Assembly (NCBI GenBank): GCA_029204225.1
Contig: CM055105.1
Span: forward strand, 16,131,353 to 16,191,352
From: Diphasiastrum complanatum
Taxonomy: Eukaryota; Streptophyta; Lycopodiopsida; Lycopodiales; Lycopodiaceae
DNA: 60,000 bases
Direction: 5' to 3'
Positions 33,701-44,990 of the stretch are shown here, in pieces. The stretch's first letter is position 1. Every line of letters starts with the position of its first letter. Below the pieces are notes generated by a model that was not told the DNA's origin, searched no databases, and worked only from the letters and a program-made list of their open reading frames with translations. The position numbers were made by a program, and so were the translations under genes.

Positions 33701-33756
33701 CTGGTCGAGGAGAATTGATGCCACATAAGTTTCAATACACCTCTATTTAATATCAA

Positions 33757-35075
33757 ACAAGCACTTTAGCATATGCTGCAAGAATTGCCAGCTGACAGTT
33801 AAAACCCTCGTGAATAAGCCTGCTCTTTAGCTAGAAGAAGTGGGAGAAGTATGTGCTAGAGAGGTATATACAGAGTCCCTCATGATGCACATTGGCTTTG
33901 ATAGACTTCAAAGCCTCAATATTAAATCAAAAAAATTTCCCCAGATGACCTGGTTGGTACAAATTGACGGAGAGAACAGGCATTTGCCATCTTGACAGCT
34001 ACTCACACGTAATGGCATAGGTTAATAATTGTAGAATCAAGCGAATTCATGGAAGAAAAATGTGCATTAATCTTGGATAAGTTAATAACAACTACTTAAA
34101 ATCAGGATAACTATCAGAGAACGTGCACCCTTCCTGATCAAGTCTATTCAGAAAATTGTAAAAAATGTTTTTGCATTCTCACATAAACTTCCACATTATA
34201 ATGCTATTTAGAACAATGACCATACTTTTAAGCCTGACTACTATTGGTACTGCTGCTACTCTATTGAGGTGCTACCTTTTACCTTGGCATGGTTTCACTG
34301 TGTCTGTTTCGCCTTCTTCTATTGCCGCTTTCTCATGGGATTGGTTTCTGAGAATTTAATTGTTTTATTTAGCCCTTCGTATTGCTACTATTATATGGTG
34401 TTCATGGTCCACATGACGCCTCTGGGATATACTTACGTCGTGAGTTGCTTCTTGCTGCTACAACTTGGCATTCCTGGGCTGTTAGGTTGGCTCGGGGCCT
34501 CTTTGTTTCTAATGTGCCATGTATTTAGGTATTTTCATATAGCAACCTTGATTTAGACAGAGTGTGATATCTCCTTCACAACAAGAACAATGTTTTTTTG
34601 CTACACTTTTGTTCTGCAGTTCATGCCTTTATTTGGCAATTGTGTCTTTGATTGGCATGGCTTTTCCTTGTCTCTAATAGTCTTGTTTGTACTTTTAGCT
34701 AAGTCCTCTTATTGGTATCATGTATGTGGCAACAAAGTTTTTTGGCACTCTCTAGCAGAGTTCTACTGTTACAGTATGGCAAAAAAAATTTGATAGCATG
34801 CTCTTTTTTATCTATGACACTGGAATTCTTCGCAGACGTCACTTGTTGATGCTCTTTGGCATTCTTGGTCTGTTTAGTAATCATTTCTATCGCAGTTTCG
34901 CAGTTGAGTTTGTATTGCCTTTTTTTGCCATGTCCTTTTAATTGGTACTTTTAATTAGTATTCTTGGTGGATACATGTTGTTTTGTCTGTATCAAAGTTC
35001 CCCACGGCACAGGTGCCGTGGGGTCTGAGTGCCGTGGCAAGTTCCGTACCACGGCACGTGCGCCGTGGTACGGCA

Positions 35076-35126
<51 letters not shown>

Positions 35127-36240
35127 CTTAATTTTTTGACTTGAAAAGGGGCATTTTATGGTTGTTTTTTATAAAACAAAAAAAAAGTTATGTAGGTGCC
35201 GTGGGTGCCATGGCACTGACAAGGTACGGCACCTACGGCACGTGTGCCGTACCACCGCACCTTGAACTTTGGTCTGTATTTGTATATGACAATCGCCTTT
35301 GTCTGATGTATGGATAAATGTATATCTACATGTTGGCTTGCTCAATGCTATCATCACGTTGTTTTATCTTGATACATGTGCTGTCGTTGCTTTGCGCTAT
35401 ATGTATTATATCATTTGAGCTATGATATGAACGATTGATTATACATGACAATTTGATCCAGAGTTATCATTCCTAATAGCTATTCTTTTTCCTAGCTCGT
35501 ATTGAATTTGTGATTGGTATTGAGTTTGAGATTGCATGTCTTCTTTGTTATGCTGGGTATTACCTCAAGACATAACATGAATGTATATTCTTGAAACTCT
35601 TCGACTTTGTTCAGGTTTTATTCATTATTGCATCATTTCCTATTTCTATGCTTATGCATTCACTGCTATTACAGAGTATCTCTAGGATAGTTCTGCGTAG
35701 AGCTGTTCTGTTATTTCTGATGATGTTTCTGCATCTTTTCTTCACTAGTATGGGTATTATGGTCATCAATGCCTATTGCACATATTTTCTCTTGGCTATT
35801 CATGCAACTCTATTTTCGTTTTTGTTACTCCTAAGAGGTACATATTTGGGCAATCTTGTTCCATGCTAGTCTTGGGATACATGTTCTGCATTGGTACTAC
35901 TGAGACCTCATGTCATTCCTGGTTTTCGTAGCAGTTATCAGATCCCTTTGTGTATTCCAAGCTTATGATTATGGCTTCACAAGGGGTTTATGGTTTTTGC
36001 ACATTACTTGGCAGCTATTTGTGTGTTCTGGATTTCTCTTATCAGGGCCTTAACCAGCTTTCATATCTAGTAAAGATTTGTATGCTCACACATCTGGTTC
36101 TTTTCTTTGGCATTCCTGCTTCATTCAGGTGCGTGGTCTACAGTCAAGAACAATGCATTCATTTGTTCAGCACTTGTGTTGAAGTTTCTATTACCATCCA
36201 TTATTGTAGCTCCAGTGGCATATTGAGCTCCCCTTGAAGT
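33757..36240. other. Non-coding, T-rich; possible intron or upstream region of the RING gene
   Basis: No further RING-gene exon was recognised. The plus strand is T-rich, and TTGGCATTCTTGGTC-like and TTGGCATGG words recur (near 34280, 34465, 34655, 34855 and 36108). This gives several short hydrophobic open frames that I do not trust. A MITE is inserted at 34993-35271. Confidence 0.4.
34993..35271. mobile_element. 279-base hAT MITE with perfect 8-base target duplication
   Basis: GTCTGTAT flanks both sides (34985-34992 and 35272-35279). The element begins CAAAGTTC and ends GAACTTTG, a perfect 8-base terminal inverted repeat. The ends are packed with CGGCAC/GTGCCG words in both orientations (CCACGGCAC, GGTGCCGTGG, GGTACGGCACC), able to form long hairpins. 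A (TA)n run of about 44 bases lies inside at 35079-35122. The 8-base duplication and TIR point to hAT transposase. There is no coding capacity. Confidence 0.9.
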
Positions 36241-36759
36241 CTTTTCATTACAACTACATGAAATTGCGGGAATGAAGAAAACAGTAAGAAAATGACATGA
36301 GTAACAACGTTGATCATGTCAGAGAGTGGCAAAGACATTAGATCAAGGTCCACAAACAAGTATAAGAGTAACATAAAGTGAGGTAAAACTGGAGAGGAAA
36401 AAAATTCTCAAATAGAGTTATAATCAACAAAAGGGGAAAGACTGCTCTTCACCTTCAAATGTGAAGGAAGAAATAAACATGTGGAAACAATGCACCATCA
36501 AAGATTGAATGGGGAGGGCTTGAGCAAGTGGCCCCTACGAAACCGCATATCATAAGATCAAATCCAACCCAGGCAACATGACTCTGGGAATCGACGATTC
36601 CACTCCCGATAGTTTAGGGGCGTGATCCGTCTTATCATTGATCAAATGACGGAAAGATCCTTTCAGTTCTTTTGAAGTGTTGTCTTCAAGTTGCTGGAGA
36701 CAAAACTAAGTATTAGTAGCCTCAATCAAATGATCAAACTCAACAAGTGAACCAAGTGG
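36241..36759. other. Non-coding, possibly a gypsy leader or LTR piece
   Basis: GACTCTGGGAATCGACGATT near 36580 and the surrounding GC-richer sequence look like retroelement leader, but no border or PBS could be fixed. Confidence 0.3.
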
Positions 36760-37620
36760 TTGAGGATATGTTTGCACTTTACCATTGAGAAGCACGCAAA
36801 TTGGGGAAAATATATGCCAATCTCTTGGTATGAGTCATGTCGATTCAATATATGGATACAAGTCACGGGCTTCGATTCAGGTAGGTCTTGCAAATTGAGA
36901 GGTAGAGCATATCTAGAGAATAAGCAAAAAACTTTGCTTCTTTCCAAAGACACTATGAAACAAGCCAAAGATCGTGCTAATCTATACGCATCAATAGGGG
37001 ACCCTTGGAATTTAAGAAAGGATTAAAAGGTTCCTTCAAGTTCCCACAAACTCTAAGACTTTATGTATGAAGAAGTGTCCAAAGTTGTTGCCTCAATTTT
37101 GTGGACCATGGATGACTAACTGGCGAGGTTGCAGTAGGCTCACACTCGCTAGCTTTATTAAGTTATTTCATGTAAGCAAACGTAGACGTCATTTATATGA
37201 CGAGGGCAACTTTGTATATGGTTTGGTCGAGTTGGAGGAGGTAGATCATGTGGTCATGCACAAGAATATCACTTGCCAAATCGAGTGATCCTTGAGTACT
37301 CGATTGCATATGGCTGGGATTACTTTGAGAAGACATGACCTGGGAAATAGTGGATTCTTCAAAAAAGAACTACATTGATTTTCTCATCGAGGACATTGAG
37401 TCAAGGGGGGGGAGAAGGGAAAGGAGAGAGGGAGGGCATGTTAGACGTAGCCTGATTGGGCCTAAGAGACCTGAGGATGAATCACATGCGAAGTTGGAAA
37501 AGGAGAGAAAGGTTGTTTTGACTAAGGTTTTCAAAAATAGGAGAAGGGCTAGGGTTAGAGGTACGAATGACTTACGCAAATCAAACACACTATATATCCA
37601 ACTAGCCGACTAGAGGCCAA
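36760..37620 (+). pseudogene. Decayed gypsy pol end (integrase C-terminus)
   Basis: From 37067 the frame KCPKLLPQFCGPWMTNW, then LTLASFIKLFHVSKRRRHL, recalls the C-terminal integrase segment of plant gypsy elements (KL-P-F-GPY ... IHPVFHVSLLK). Before it, AKDRANLYASIGD and ITCQIE-type scraps fit the same polyprotein. No catalytic residues remain, and frames change several times. Confidence 0.5.
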
Positions 37621-38798
37621 GATCACTTTGCATTGTGAGAGAAAAGGTTAGAGAAGATCCTACTATCAACTATCATGCCATCAAGAGGGATAGAAGATCA
37701 ATGACAATTGGCTAGTTGGCGATTGAGTGTGGGATCCCTTCTTTTTTACTAAAGGCACTTTGAAACCAACCTACATAATAAAGAGTACATGCACCTTATT
37801 CCAATAATGTGACATCCGGTTCAAGGGGATATACAATTGGTACTTGTGACGCTCATGGCTGGGTGGTGAGTCAGTCTCCCATTTTATCTTTTTTTTGCAA
37901 GTAAATTGTCTATAACACTTATGAATAGTTGGTCAAAACAGTGTAAGTTGAATAGTGTGTCCACAAACCACAATTTGTTGGCGAACAAATCTCAAGTTGT
38001 CAATGAATCATTTGGGGCTAATTTGAATCGGAAAGAATCGAACCCAAAAAAAATAATATTTTGATTTTGAAAGATTCTTTGATTGTGCTAATCATCAACA
38101 ATACTTTTTAGCAATGTTTTGATTTGTATTCAAATGCTTACCTAGTGTATTGTGTGATGGACGCTTGATGGATCAGGGACAAATCATAAATCTAGTTTGT
38201 GATAGTACATAATAATAGTCACTAAAATGACCACTTAGAAGTGCTCGCTCCTTAGCATATTTACCAACAAACATGCAAACACAAACATATGCAAGGGTAA
38301 TGTTTTTGCAAACATTTCCCTAAACAATAAGTAATTCTTTTGAATGTTCTCTTTCCCTCAAACTTTGTATGTAGACATCTAGGAACAAAAAACATCTTAC
38401 GTGCTACTAATGACGATGTACACAATCAGTTAGTAGTGGTTAATAGCTACAAATTAGCTTCCAAGTTACAATCATGGTCCATTAGTGAATCAATAGTGGC
38501 TAGCGAGTCGATGACTAGACAAGGTCCATCGTTCAAAACCTGAAAAAAGAACTTGATACAATTCACAAAGTCTAATTCATTTGCTATGTATCACATCCAA
38601 ATTCCAATGGCTGAAATTTGTATTCTATTGCAAAATTGAGAATCAAAAGTACATCAATTAATCATCAAACTGTAGTTCAAGATATGTACTGAGTACTCTA
38701 GTGACTCATTGACTAGTCTCGATTCTCAACTCTCTCAAGTTATAACTTCGAGCTTCAACTAAATTCTAACTTGAAACTGAATCAATAATTTCTATATC
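37621..38798. other. Non-coding stretch
   Basis: No gene or clear repeat was recognised. Confidence 0.35.
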
Positions 38799-39800
38799 CT
38801 AAAGCTCCTTTGGCTCATCATCAGGCATCATCAGGATCAACATCTTCAACTTCAAGCTCTCAACTACGACTTCTTTTGCATCATCGTCCTCACAAGCAAC
38901 CTCTGGATCCTTTGGAGCATAGATTGTTGCAATTTTTGCATTAGTGAGTTCGCACTTGCAACCCGACATCTCAAAACTCTCTTGCATGCCTTCCACAACT
39001 GCTTCCATGGCAAAGAGCCCATCCATATCTTGCTCCATGTCAACCTCATCGAATACAACCTACATTTTTTAGATTTCCCTTTTAATTTTCTCCGTCAACC
39101 TCGAATTTGTATAAATATAAACTATCACCGGTTGCAAAGTTCAGCCTATTCCTTTTGTTTATTGTGGATCTACAAGTAAGCACTCCAACTCCTCTTATAA
39201 GAAGAAGCACTTATGCCTTGGCTAAAATTCCCAATGGCCAAATGCTGAAGATGCACAGTGCCCGCTCCAAAGGTGTTCCATCAACTCACTCCCACCGACT
39301 CCTACAACCTAGATTTGCAAAGTTGCTCTGCAAAAAATCTTATGCCTCTGCTCCTGTGTTCATCCATTTGATCAGCCAACTTTCCCTACAATTTAAATCT
39401 CCACCACTCAACCATTCATCTGTCATGCATCGACCTCGTTCTACTACAGCATCCATCTCTTGGCAAAAATTGTTGCATGCAGGGAGAGTACATCATCTCC
39501 CACCTTACTAGACATATGTCTTAGATGATCTTTCACTTGCCTTCATTAGTAGCACTAATGACTGCAATACCTCAATCATTCTATTCATCATCTCACTGAT
39601 CAATCCCGTCATTACACCTTCCCTATCATTCAGTAGAAGCAATTTCAAAATTGATAAGCCACTATTTGAACTCCAATTCGTCCATCTTTTCCAGTTAAGA
39701 GCTACACCACATGCAATAAAGAAAGCCTTGAAAGACCCCTTGAAGAGCTCATTTTCAGCCTTGAGATCCTCATTGTCCTTTAGACGTGCCCACTATTAAA
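38799..39800 (-). pseudogene. Unrecognised decayed coding region
   Basis: Minus-strand pieces in changing frames look protein-like. From 39797 to about 39515 an ATG-less open stretch starts ARLKDNEDLKAENELFKGSF, a coiled-coil pattern, and continues LNWKRWTNW. From about 39490 to 39340 CQEMDAVVERGRCMTDEWLS continues to KWMNTGAEA. From 39038 to 38799 an acidic piece contains DPEVACEDDDAKEVVVESLK. I know no family for these. They may belong to one decayed element ORF or an old host pseudogene. Confidence 0.3.
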
Positions 39801-40416
39801 CTAAGTGACTTTTTTCCGGTAAACAAAGATCTAAATTCTCTGTCAAAAATACCCATTATGTCCAATGTTGCAAATTGTCGTTAAATTCTGTTGAAGTTCA
39901 AAGCAAATGATTTGGTAGCCTTTAAAGTCTTTGAAGTCTTTGGTATTTCCACGGTTCTTTGATTTTCAATCTGATTTTACAAATAGATTACTTCTTCAAG
40001 CTGAGTTACCAAAGCCGATAGAATATACAAACTACAACCCTTTAGTTAAGAACGCATTGAGAGATTCAATATGAAAGATAGCAAGTAGCATTCATAAAAG
40101 CAGTAAAATACTCATTCATAAGCATTCTCAACAAAGAAGACTATTGAAATAAATGGCTGCCGATAGCTCAGGCAGGTAGATCAACAAAGATCTCTAATAC
40201 AAGGATGGAACGCCCCTACTCTCGCTTCAATTTAACTTGAAAGGAAATATGAAAATTCAAATATTAGGGCCCAAATCAAGAACCATGTACAATAGTCCTG
40301 AATGTATTTTAAAGGGAAAGAACTGCAAGATCCCAATAGTTGCAAGTCTACTTAGTGTCATATATCCTGTGTAAATAAAAGACTCCCCAATACAAAACAT
40401 TGCCCTCAATGCTTGC
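39801..40416. other. Non-coding stretch
   Basis: No supported gene. Confidence 0.35.
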
Positions 40417-41040
40417 TTATCTACCACAGATACTTTTGTACCGTTGTTTGTAGTATTTTTTTCTGGGTGATAATTTCATGCAAGTAGTGTCAGTCCACAA
40501 GCTGAGAATAAAATCCATGGAAATATCAAACCACTGCCGATGAGGAATAGGCCAAGACTGAAAAAGACTACTACATTTAGAAACAGAATATTTGTTGAAA
40601 GCACAGAATTGGCATGAATGAATAAGCTTGAGAAGATTGGGTTTCAATTGTGGCCAGAAAAAATAAGGTTTGATGCGAACAAAGGATTTCGTAAAACCAT
40701 AACAACCACCAAGACATAGCAACTCCAACACACAAAGGAACAGGAACTGGAATATGAATAGCACCAATATGAGACACAACACATGTGCCAAGAAAAGAAT
40801 GTGTACTATTAGTGTCAACAAGAGCAGAAAATTCTTTACCAATAACACAAAGATGACGTGGACAATAGTTGCCAGCCCAAGTGACGTAGGCAAGGTGAGT
40901 GAGGCATTCGACATGATTAGGAAAATCAAGATGGGAGCTTCATTAAGATAAATATCAGACTTGGGATTCTCAGAATCATCAACTAAATCAAAATGAACAA
41001 CAGCTGGTTTGTCAGATTCAGCACCCTGATTGCAGGCCAC
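40417..41040 (-). pseudogene. Ty3/gypsy protease fused to integrase zinc-binding domain, RT deleted
   Basis: In one frame, about 40980-40735, the reading CVIGKEFSALVDTNSTHSFL is a retropepsin with D-T-N replacing the D-T/S-G active site. In the main 207-codon frame, GCYGFTKSFVRIKPYFFWPQ and then HSCQFCAFNKYSV are the second half of the integrase HHCC zinc domain. WFDISMDFI, the lead to the integrase core, follows. The whole RT-RNase H part that should lie between is absent, so the remnant carries a large internal deletion. Confidence 0.7.
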
Positions 41041-41912
41041 CTCCTACACGTTTTAAAATGTTGTCTGCTATAGATCCGTGTGTCACATTCAGCTGAGATT
41101 GAGCACACTTTTCAAAATAAACTAATCTCAATTTCCAGCAGCAGGAGCGCACGGTGCTTATGCATCTCTAAAGGTGGAAATTTCTCAGTTTCCAGGCTAC
41201 TGAAACTTGTGATTGCATGCTGTTTTTCTGTTCATTCAATGCTATAATCATTGTCCACTTACCATGGATTTTCAGCGACAAAAAAAAAAAGCAAGGTGTT
41301 TGGGCGCATTTTGAAGCTGATTTTTCAGCACTTTCCCTCAGTTCTGACCCGCTCACTTCATGATCCCGTGAATGCTTAGTTTCCGAAAAAATTTCAAACG
41401 GGATGCAGATTCGGAAGATGCATTTTCCAGCAAGCTGAACTTTCATTTGCCTATCATCTTTATCTCCGGCTTGTCACATGTCATTTGGCTTCTTCTGGTT
41501 ACAACATGTAAAGGTTCTAAGCTTGTTCACTACGGAGTCTGAATTTTCAGCCAGCTCAAAGTCTTAGTGTTAGGTTTCGAAGCAAGTTCCAGCAAGCTAC
41601 CGTCAAGGAAGAGGTTATGGCGAGTTTCCAGTTACACCGCCATTTCAAAAAGATGAGGGAGTACTCTTGCAATTCCATTGGCGAGTGGGCTTCAATCAGA
41701 GCTAAGTTCTTGCCCTTTCTTCTCTCTAATTGATTTTACGTCTTAGCTTTTGTCTTCTAACTCTGATATGACGGCTCCCGAGGAAAACCCAATTTCCCTA
41801 GAATAGCTAGCTGGTGCAAAGACACCCTGAGCTGGCCCAATGTGAATCTGAGGCAATGTGATAGGCCTAAATCCAAGTAACATCGCAGGACTGGAATCCC
41901 TACTGCGTCGAG

Positions 41913-41964
<52 letters not shown>

Positions 41965-42547
41965 CAGCAGCAGCAGCAGCAGCAACAACAGAACCACAGG
42001 GAAGGCAAAGCTAGCCTGATCCACCCAGCCTATGTACTCTCTTATAGAATGCCCCTCCTAACCCTACGTGAGTTTGCATGTAGTAGGTGGTAGTTGCTGC
42101 TGACACCCATGCATGCATGGGTTACTGATGCATGCGAAATCCCAGTCCATTGGTGATTTTAATGCCAGAACAACCTCCCGTCAGCCAGTATGGGTATTAC
42201 CAGGACTTCTGCTGATACTGCCGGTCCAATCATGACCTATGGTGAGTACCTACTTCATCTGGGAGCAGCTCATGAGTTAGCCATTTTTAATGGCCTCTCT
42301 CTCTCTGATGGCGCTCCAGCGCCTGCTCCAGCTTCTCTCCAGACATAGCGACTTCTCTCCAGCTGCTTCTAGCTGCAGTGATCTGGCCTCCAGCCAGCGG
42401 ACTTCAATAGATCAGTGCAATGGCTAGCCTGCCTCCAGCGCAACCTGCCTCCAGCGGGAACATCTCCAGTGGGCGTGATCTGTGCTGGCTGGTCCATTCA
42501 TCCTGGTCCGTCGCTGGTTGCTGCAGTCTCTGATCGCTGGCTAGAAA
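41041..42547. other. Non-coding, with GA/CAG simple repeats and a possible LINE 5' leader
   Basis: A GA tract followed by (CAG)n lies at about 41909-41990. On the minus strand it gives an open frame (41743-42024) with a leucine run that mimics a signal peptide, which I consider probably fortuitous. From about 42290 to 42490 the word CTCCAGC recurs many times and may belong to the LINE leader that precedes the ATG at 42548. Confidence 0.4.
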
Positions 42548-43431
42548 ATGACCAAGAACAAAAAAGTAGGTAGCAGGGGGAGCTCCACTCCCTGCTCACT
42601 TGCAGAATCGCAGGCATATGCATCTTCATCAGAGCCTTCTTCTACATCTCCCGCTACACCTGCTCTAGTGTCTCGATCTTATCTGCCTTACGCCATTCCT
42701 ATATCTCCTTCATAGTTCCCTGTGGTACCACCGGTACCATGATGGTGGTACCACCAGTACGGTACCGCCCTCAGATCCGCGGTACCAGGGCGGTACCATA
42801 GTTAAAAAAAAAAAATTAATTTTTTCCCTTGTTATTTTCGCAAAAAAAAAAAAAATTGGTACCGCAGGACCGATATGGTACCGCGGTACCAGTATGGTCC
42901 CACGGTACCCGGTACCACGGGACCTATGAGATTCTCCTTCTTTGTCTCATACTGAGCCTAATATTGTTCTTCCCTTAACTCCCAATCAAGAATCGATTCC
43001 ATCTACTCCAAGGCATGATCTGACCCGTTTGCGAGCTCAATGTCCGTGTAGGGGGCATCCCTAATTCTCAGGACGCTCTTGGAGAAGCCAAAAAGTTTCT
43101 AGACAAAAACCTCCAACATCATAGCAACGGTTTGGATACAGCTTGGCGTACCAAGAAAGACGATAACACTCTTGTATTATGCTTCACTTCATTGGAGACT
43201 AGGCGAGAGGTGCTACAACGTCGGTCTAAACTAAAGGATACTAAGATCTTTCTAGATGAAGACCTTACTTTTGTACAAGTTGTGGAACGGAAAAAATCCC
43301 TCCAGGAAGCGAAAGATACAGGCAAACGAATGATCTACAGAGATGGCAATATTCATTTTGTTGAGACCAAGCATAAAGCTACTATTGAGAGTGTAGTTTC
43401 GACTGCGTTAGAGCAGAGTTTAGAGAAATGA
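42548..43431 (+). pseudogene. LINE ORF1-like protein, interrupted by a MITE
   Basis: The ATG at 42548 opens MTKNKKVGSRGSSTP and an S/P-rich stretch to ...PISPS, where the MITE (42712-42932) is inserted. Beyond it, with one copy of the target duplication removed, the same frame continues LSHTEPNIVLPLTPNQ. A stop at about 43060 and a frame change follow. From 43132, RTKKDDNTLVLCFTSLETRR and LKDTKIFLDEDLTFVQVVER are typical of the RRM-like nucleic-acid-binding part of LINE ORFs. The frame ends at 43431. Confidence 0.6.
42712..42932. mobile_element. 221-base hAT-like MITE (GGTACC word) in LINE ORF1
   Basis: TCTCCTTC occurs on both sides (42704-42711 and 42933-42940) as an 8-base target duplication. 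The ends carry CATAGTTCCCTGTGGTACC and, inverted, CATAGGTCCCGTGGTACC. The inverted pair is offset by four bases (AGAT) at the right edge. The body is made of GGTACC words with two A-runs in the middle. Removing it with one duplication copy keeps the host ORF open, which supports the borders. Confidence 0.8.
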
Positions 43432-44476
43432 GGAGTTGTCCAATTGAACATGTAAATGGTCTCCGTACCATATAATCTTGGACTATATCTCTCTCACTTC
43501 TTAGTTGTCATTTTGTTAGTTAAGGCAGTAATTCTGTTTCGACGGTATGGATCCGTCTAGTTTTTCTATCACATTTGGATATATTTCTCTCGTCTTATAT
43601 GCCTTTTGGCATGAAAAGACATTAATGAATCAATCTCAATCTCATGTTGGCCCAATTCTGGTGCCTTCACATGCCGTCCTCATAGTGGCGGTCATTTATC
43701 TCATAAGATCCCCCCCTCTTATCTCTCTCATCTCTGATTTTCCACTACATTGTCTGTCCGTTCACTCCTATCTTTCTGCCTTGGGCATATTGTGCGATCT
43801 AGTATACATCCTACTCCTGTTACTATTCCTAAGCGTGCACCTATATACCGTTTTGATCCCATCCTCATTCCTCGATACCAAGAATCTCTCACTGCCTTAC
43901 TTCATCACTTCCCTACTGACACTTCCCTGGAGGACCAAGCTACTTTCCTCACTAATGCTCTTCATGCGGCAGCCACACTTGCTTTCCCTTCCCCTTCCCC
44001 TTCCCATCGACCTCCAACCAATTCTCTTTCACATCAAACCGCGCTCCTAAAGAACCTTGGTATGACTCTGACTGTCTTCTCCTTCATCAACAAGTTATCC
44101 AGTGTCAATCCCCCTATCTTCTCTATGATATCTTGCACACATACCGCAGGTTCCTCCGCAATAAAAAATGCACCTATAACACAAATAAGGGGAAAAGGCT
44201 TATTAATCTTCTTTCCAGTTCCTCTACTGGTGCTTAGTCCAAATATGGAGATCGGTCAATGAGGGGGGTGGAGAGCGAGGGATAAAGGCACGCCACCACT
44301 TTATATACTTTCCTGCTGATACCCCAATTGTTATCTCTCCTCGTCCCTCTGAGTTTTCGTTCCTCACTACTGATATGGTTCTCGTAGCCATTAAGAAGTT
44401 AAGAACTCGTTGAGCCTGTGACATAGATGACCTAGAATCTGAGCTCCTCCTCCATGCTCCTGACACACTGACACCG
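43432..44476 (+). pseudogene. LINE endonuclease-to-RT region, frameshifted
   Basis: Overlapping frames 43547-44050 and 43750-44262 contain VLIVAVIYLIRSPPLIS, then IPKRAPIYRFDPILIPRY and DQATFLTNALHAAATLAFP. This fits the end of the endonuclease and the linker before RT in plant LINEs. No endonuclease catalytic motif could be made out, and several indels are needed to join the pieces. Confidence 0.5.
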
Positions 44477-44990
44477 GTGCTATCCACTCTCCTTAACCAA
44501 GCAGTTATTCACGGTTTTCCCTCTTCCTGGTGTACTAATATCATCCACCCCATCCATAAGAGCGGGGATCCCATGAAACCTGATAATTATCATCCTGTCA
44601 TGATCGGACATATCATTGCTAAGCTCTACAGCACCATTCTACAGTCGACGGTAAGTACAGAGGCAGAGACTCGCAGACTTCATGCTTTGGGACAAGCTGG
44701 TTTTCGGTCACATTACTCTACTACAGACCACATCCTTACACTCCAATCTATCATTGCAGACGAGAGCGAGTGTATTGCTGCTATGTGGACTTTAGGAAAG
44801 CTTTTGACTCAATTCCACGCCATTTACTCATCCAGAGGCTCAAGGACTTAGGCTTTTCCACGAATACCATTTTGGCAGTGATGGCATTATATGAGAGAGT
44901 TTTGGGTTGCTTCCGAGACACATCAGGCATTTCCGACCCAATATGGAGCGCCATTGGGGTGAAACAGGGATGTTCCCTTTCACCTACGCC
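44477..44990 (+). pseudogene. LINE reverse transcriptase, 5' half
   Basis: LLNQAVIHGFPSSWCTN and HPIHKSGDPMKPDNYHPVMI, then LGQAGFRSHYSTTDHILTLQ, are the LINE RT N-terminal blocks. After a frameshift at about 44800, YVDFRKAFDSIPRHLL is motif A with its catalytic aspartate, and GVKQGCSLSP is motif B. The reading ends at about 44990 at the copia junction, before the YADD motif. The LINE is therefore 3'-truncated by the neighbouring element. Confidence 0.85.

Noticed and set aside
35591-36237. Hydrophobic plus-strand frames suggesting a multi-pass membrane protein
   Set aside because: T-rich sequence gives Leu/Phe/Ile-rich frames automatically. Frames change and no splice pattern joins them.
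41743-42024. Signal-peptide-like ORF with a leucine run (minus strand)
   Set aside because: The leucines come from (CAG)n and GA repeats. No conserved mature part, promoter or splice site was seen, so it is probably fortuitous.
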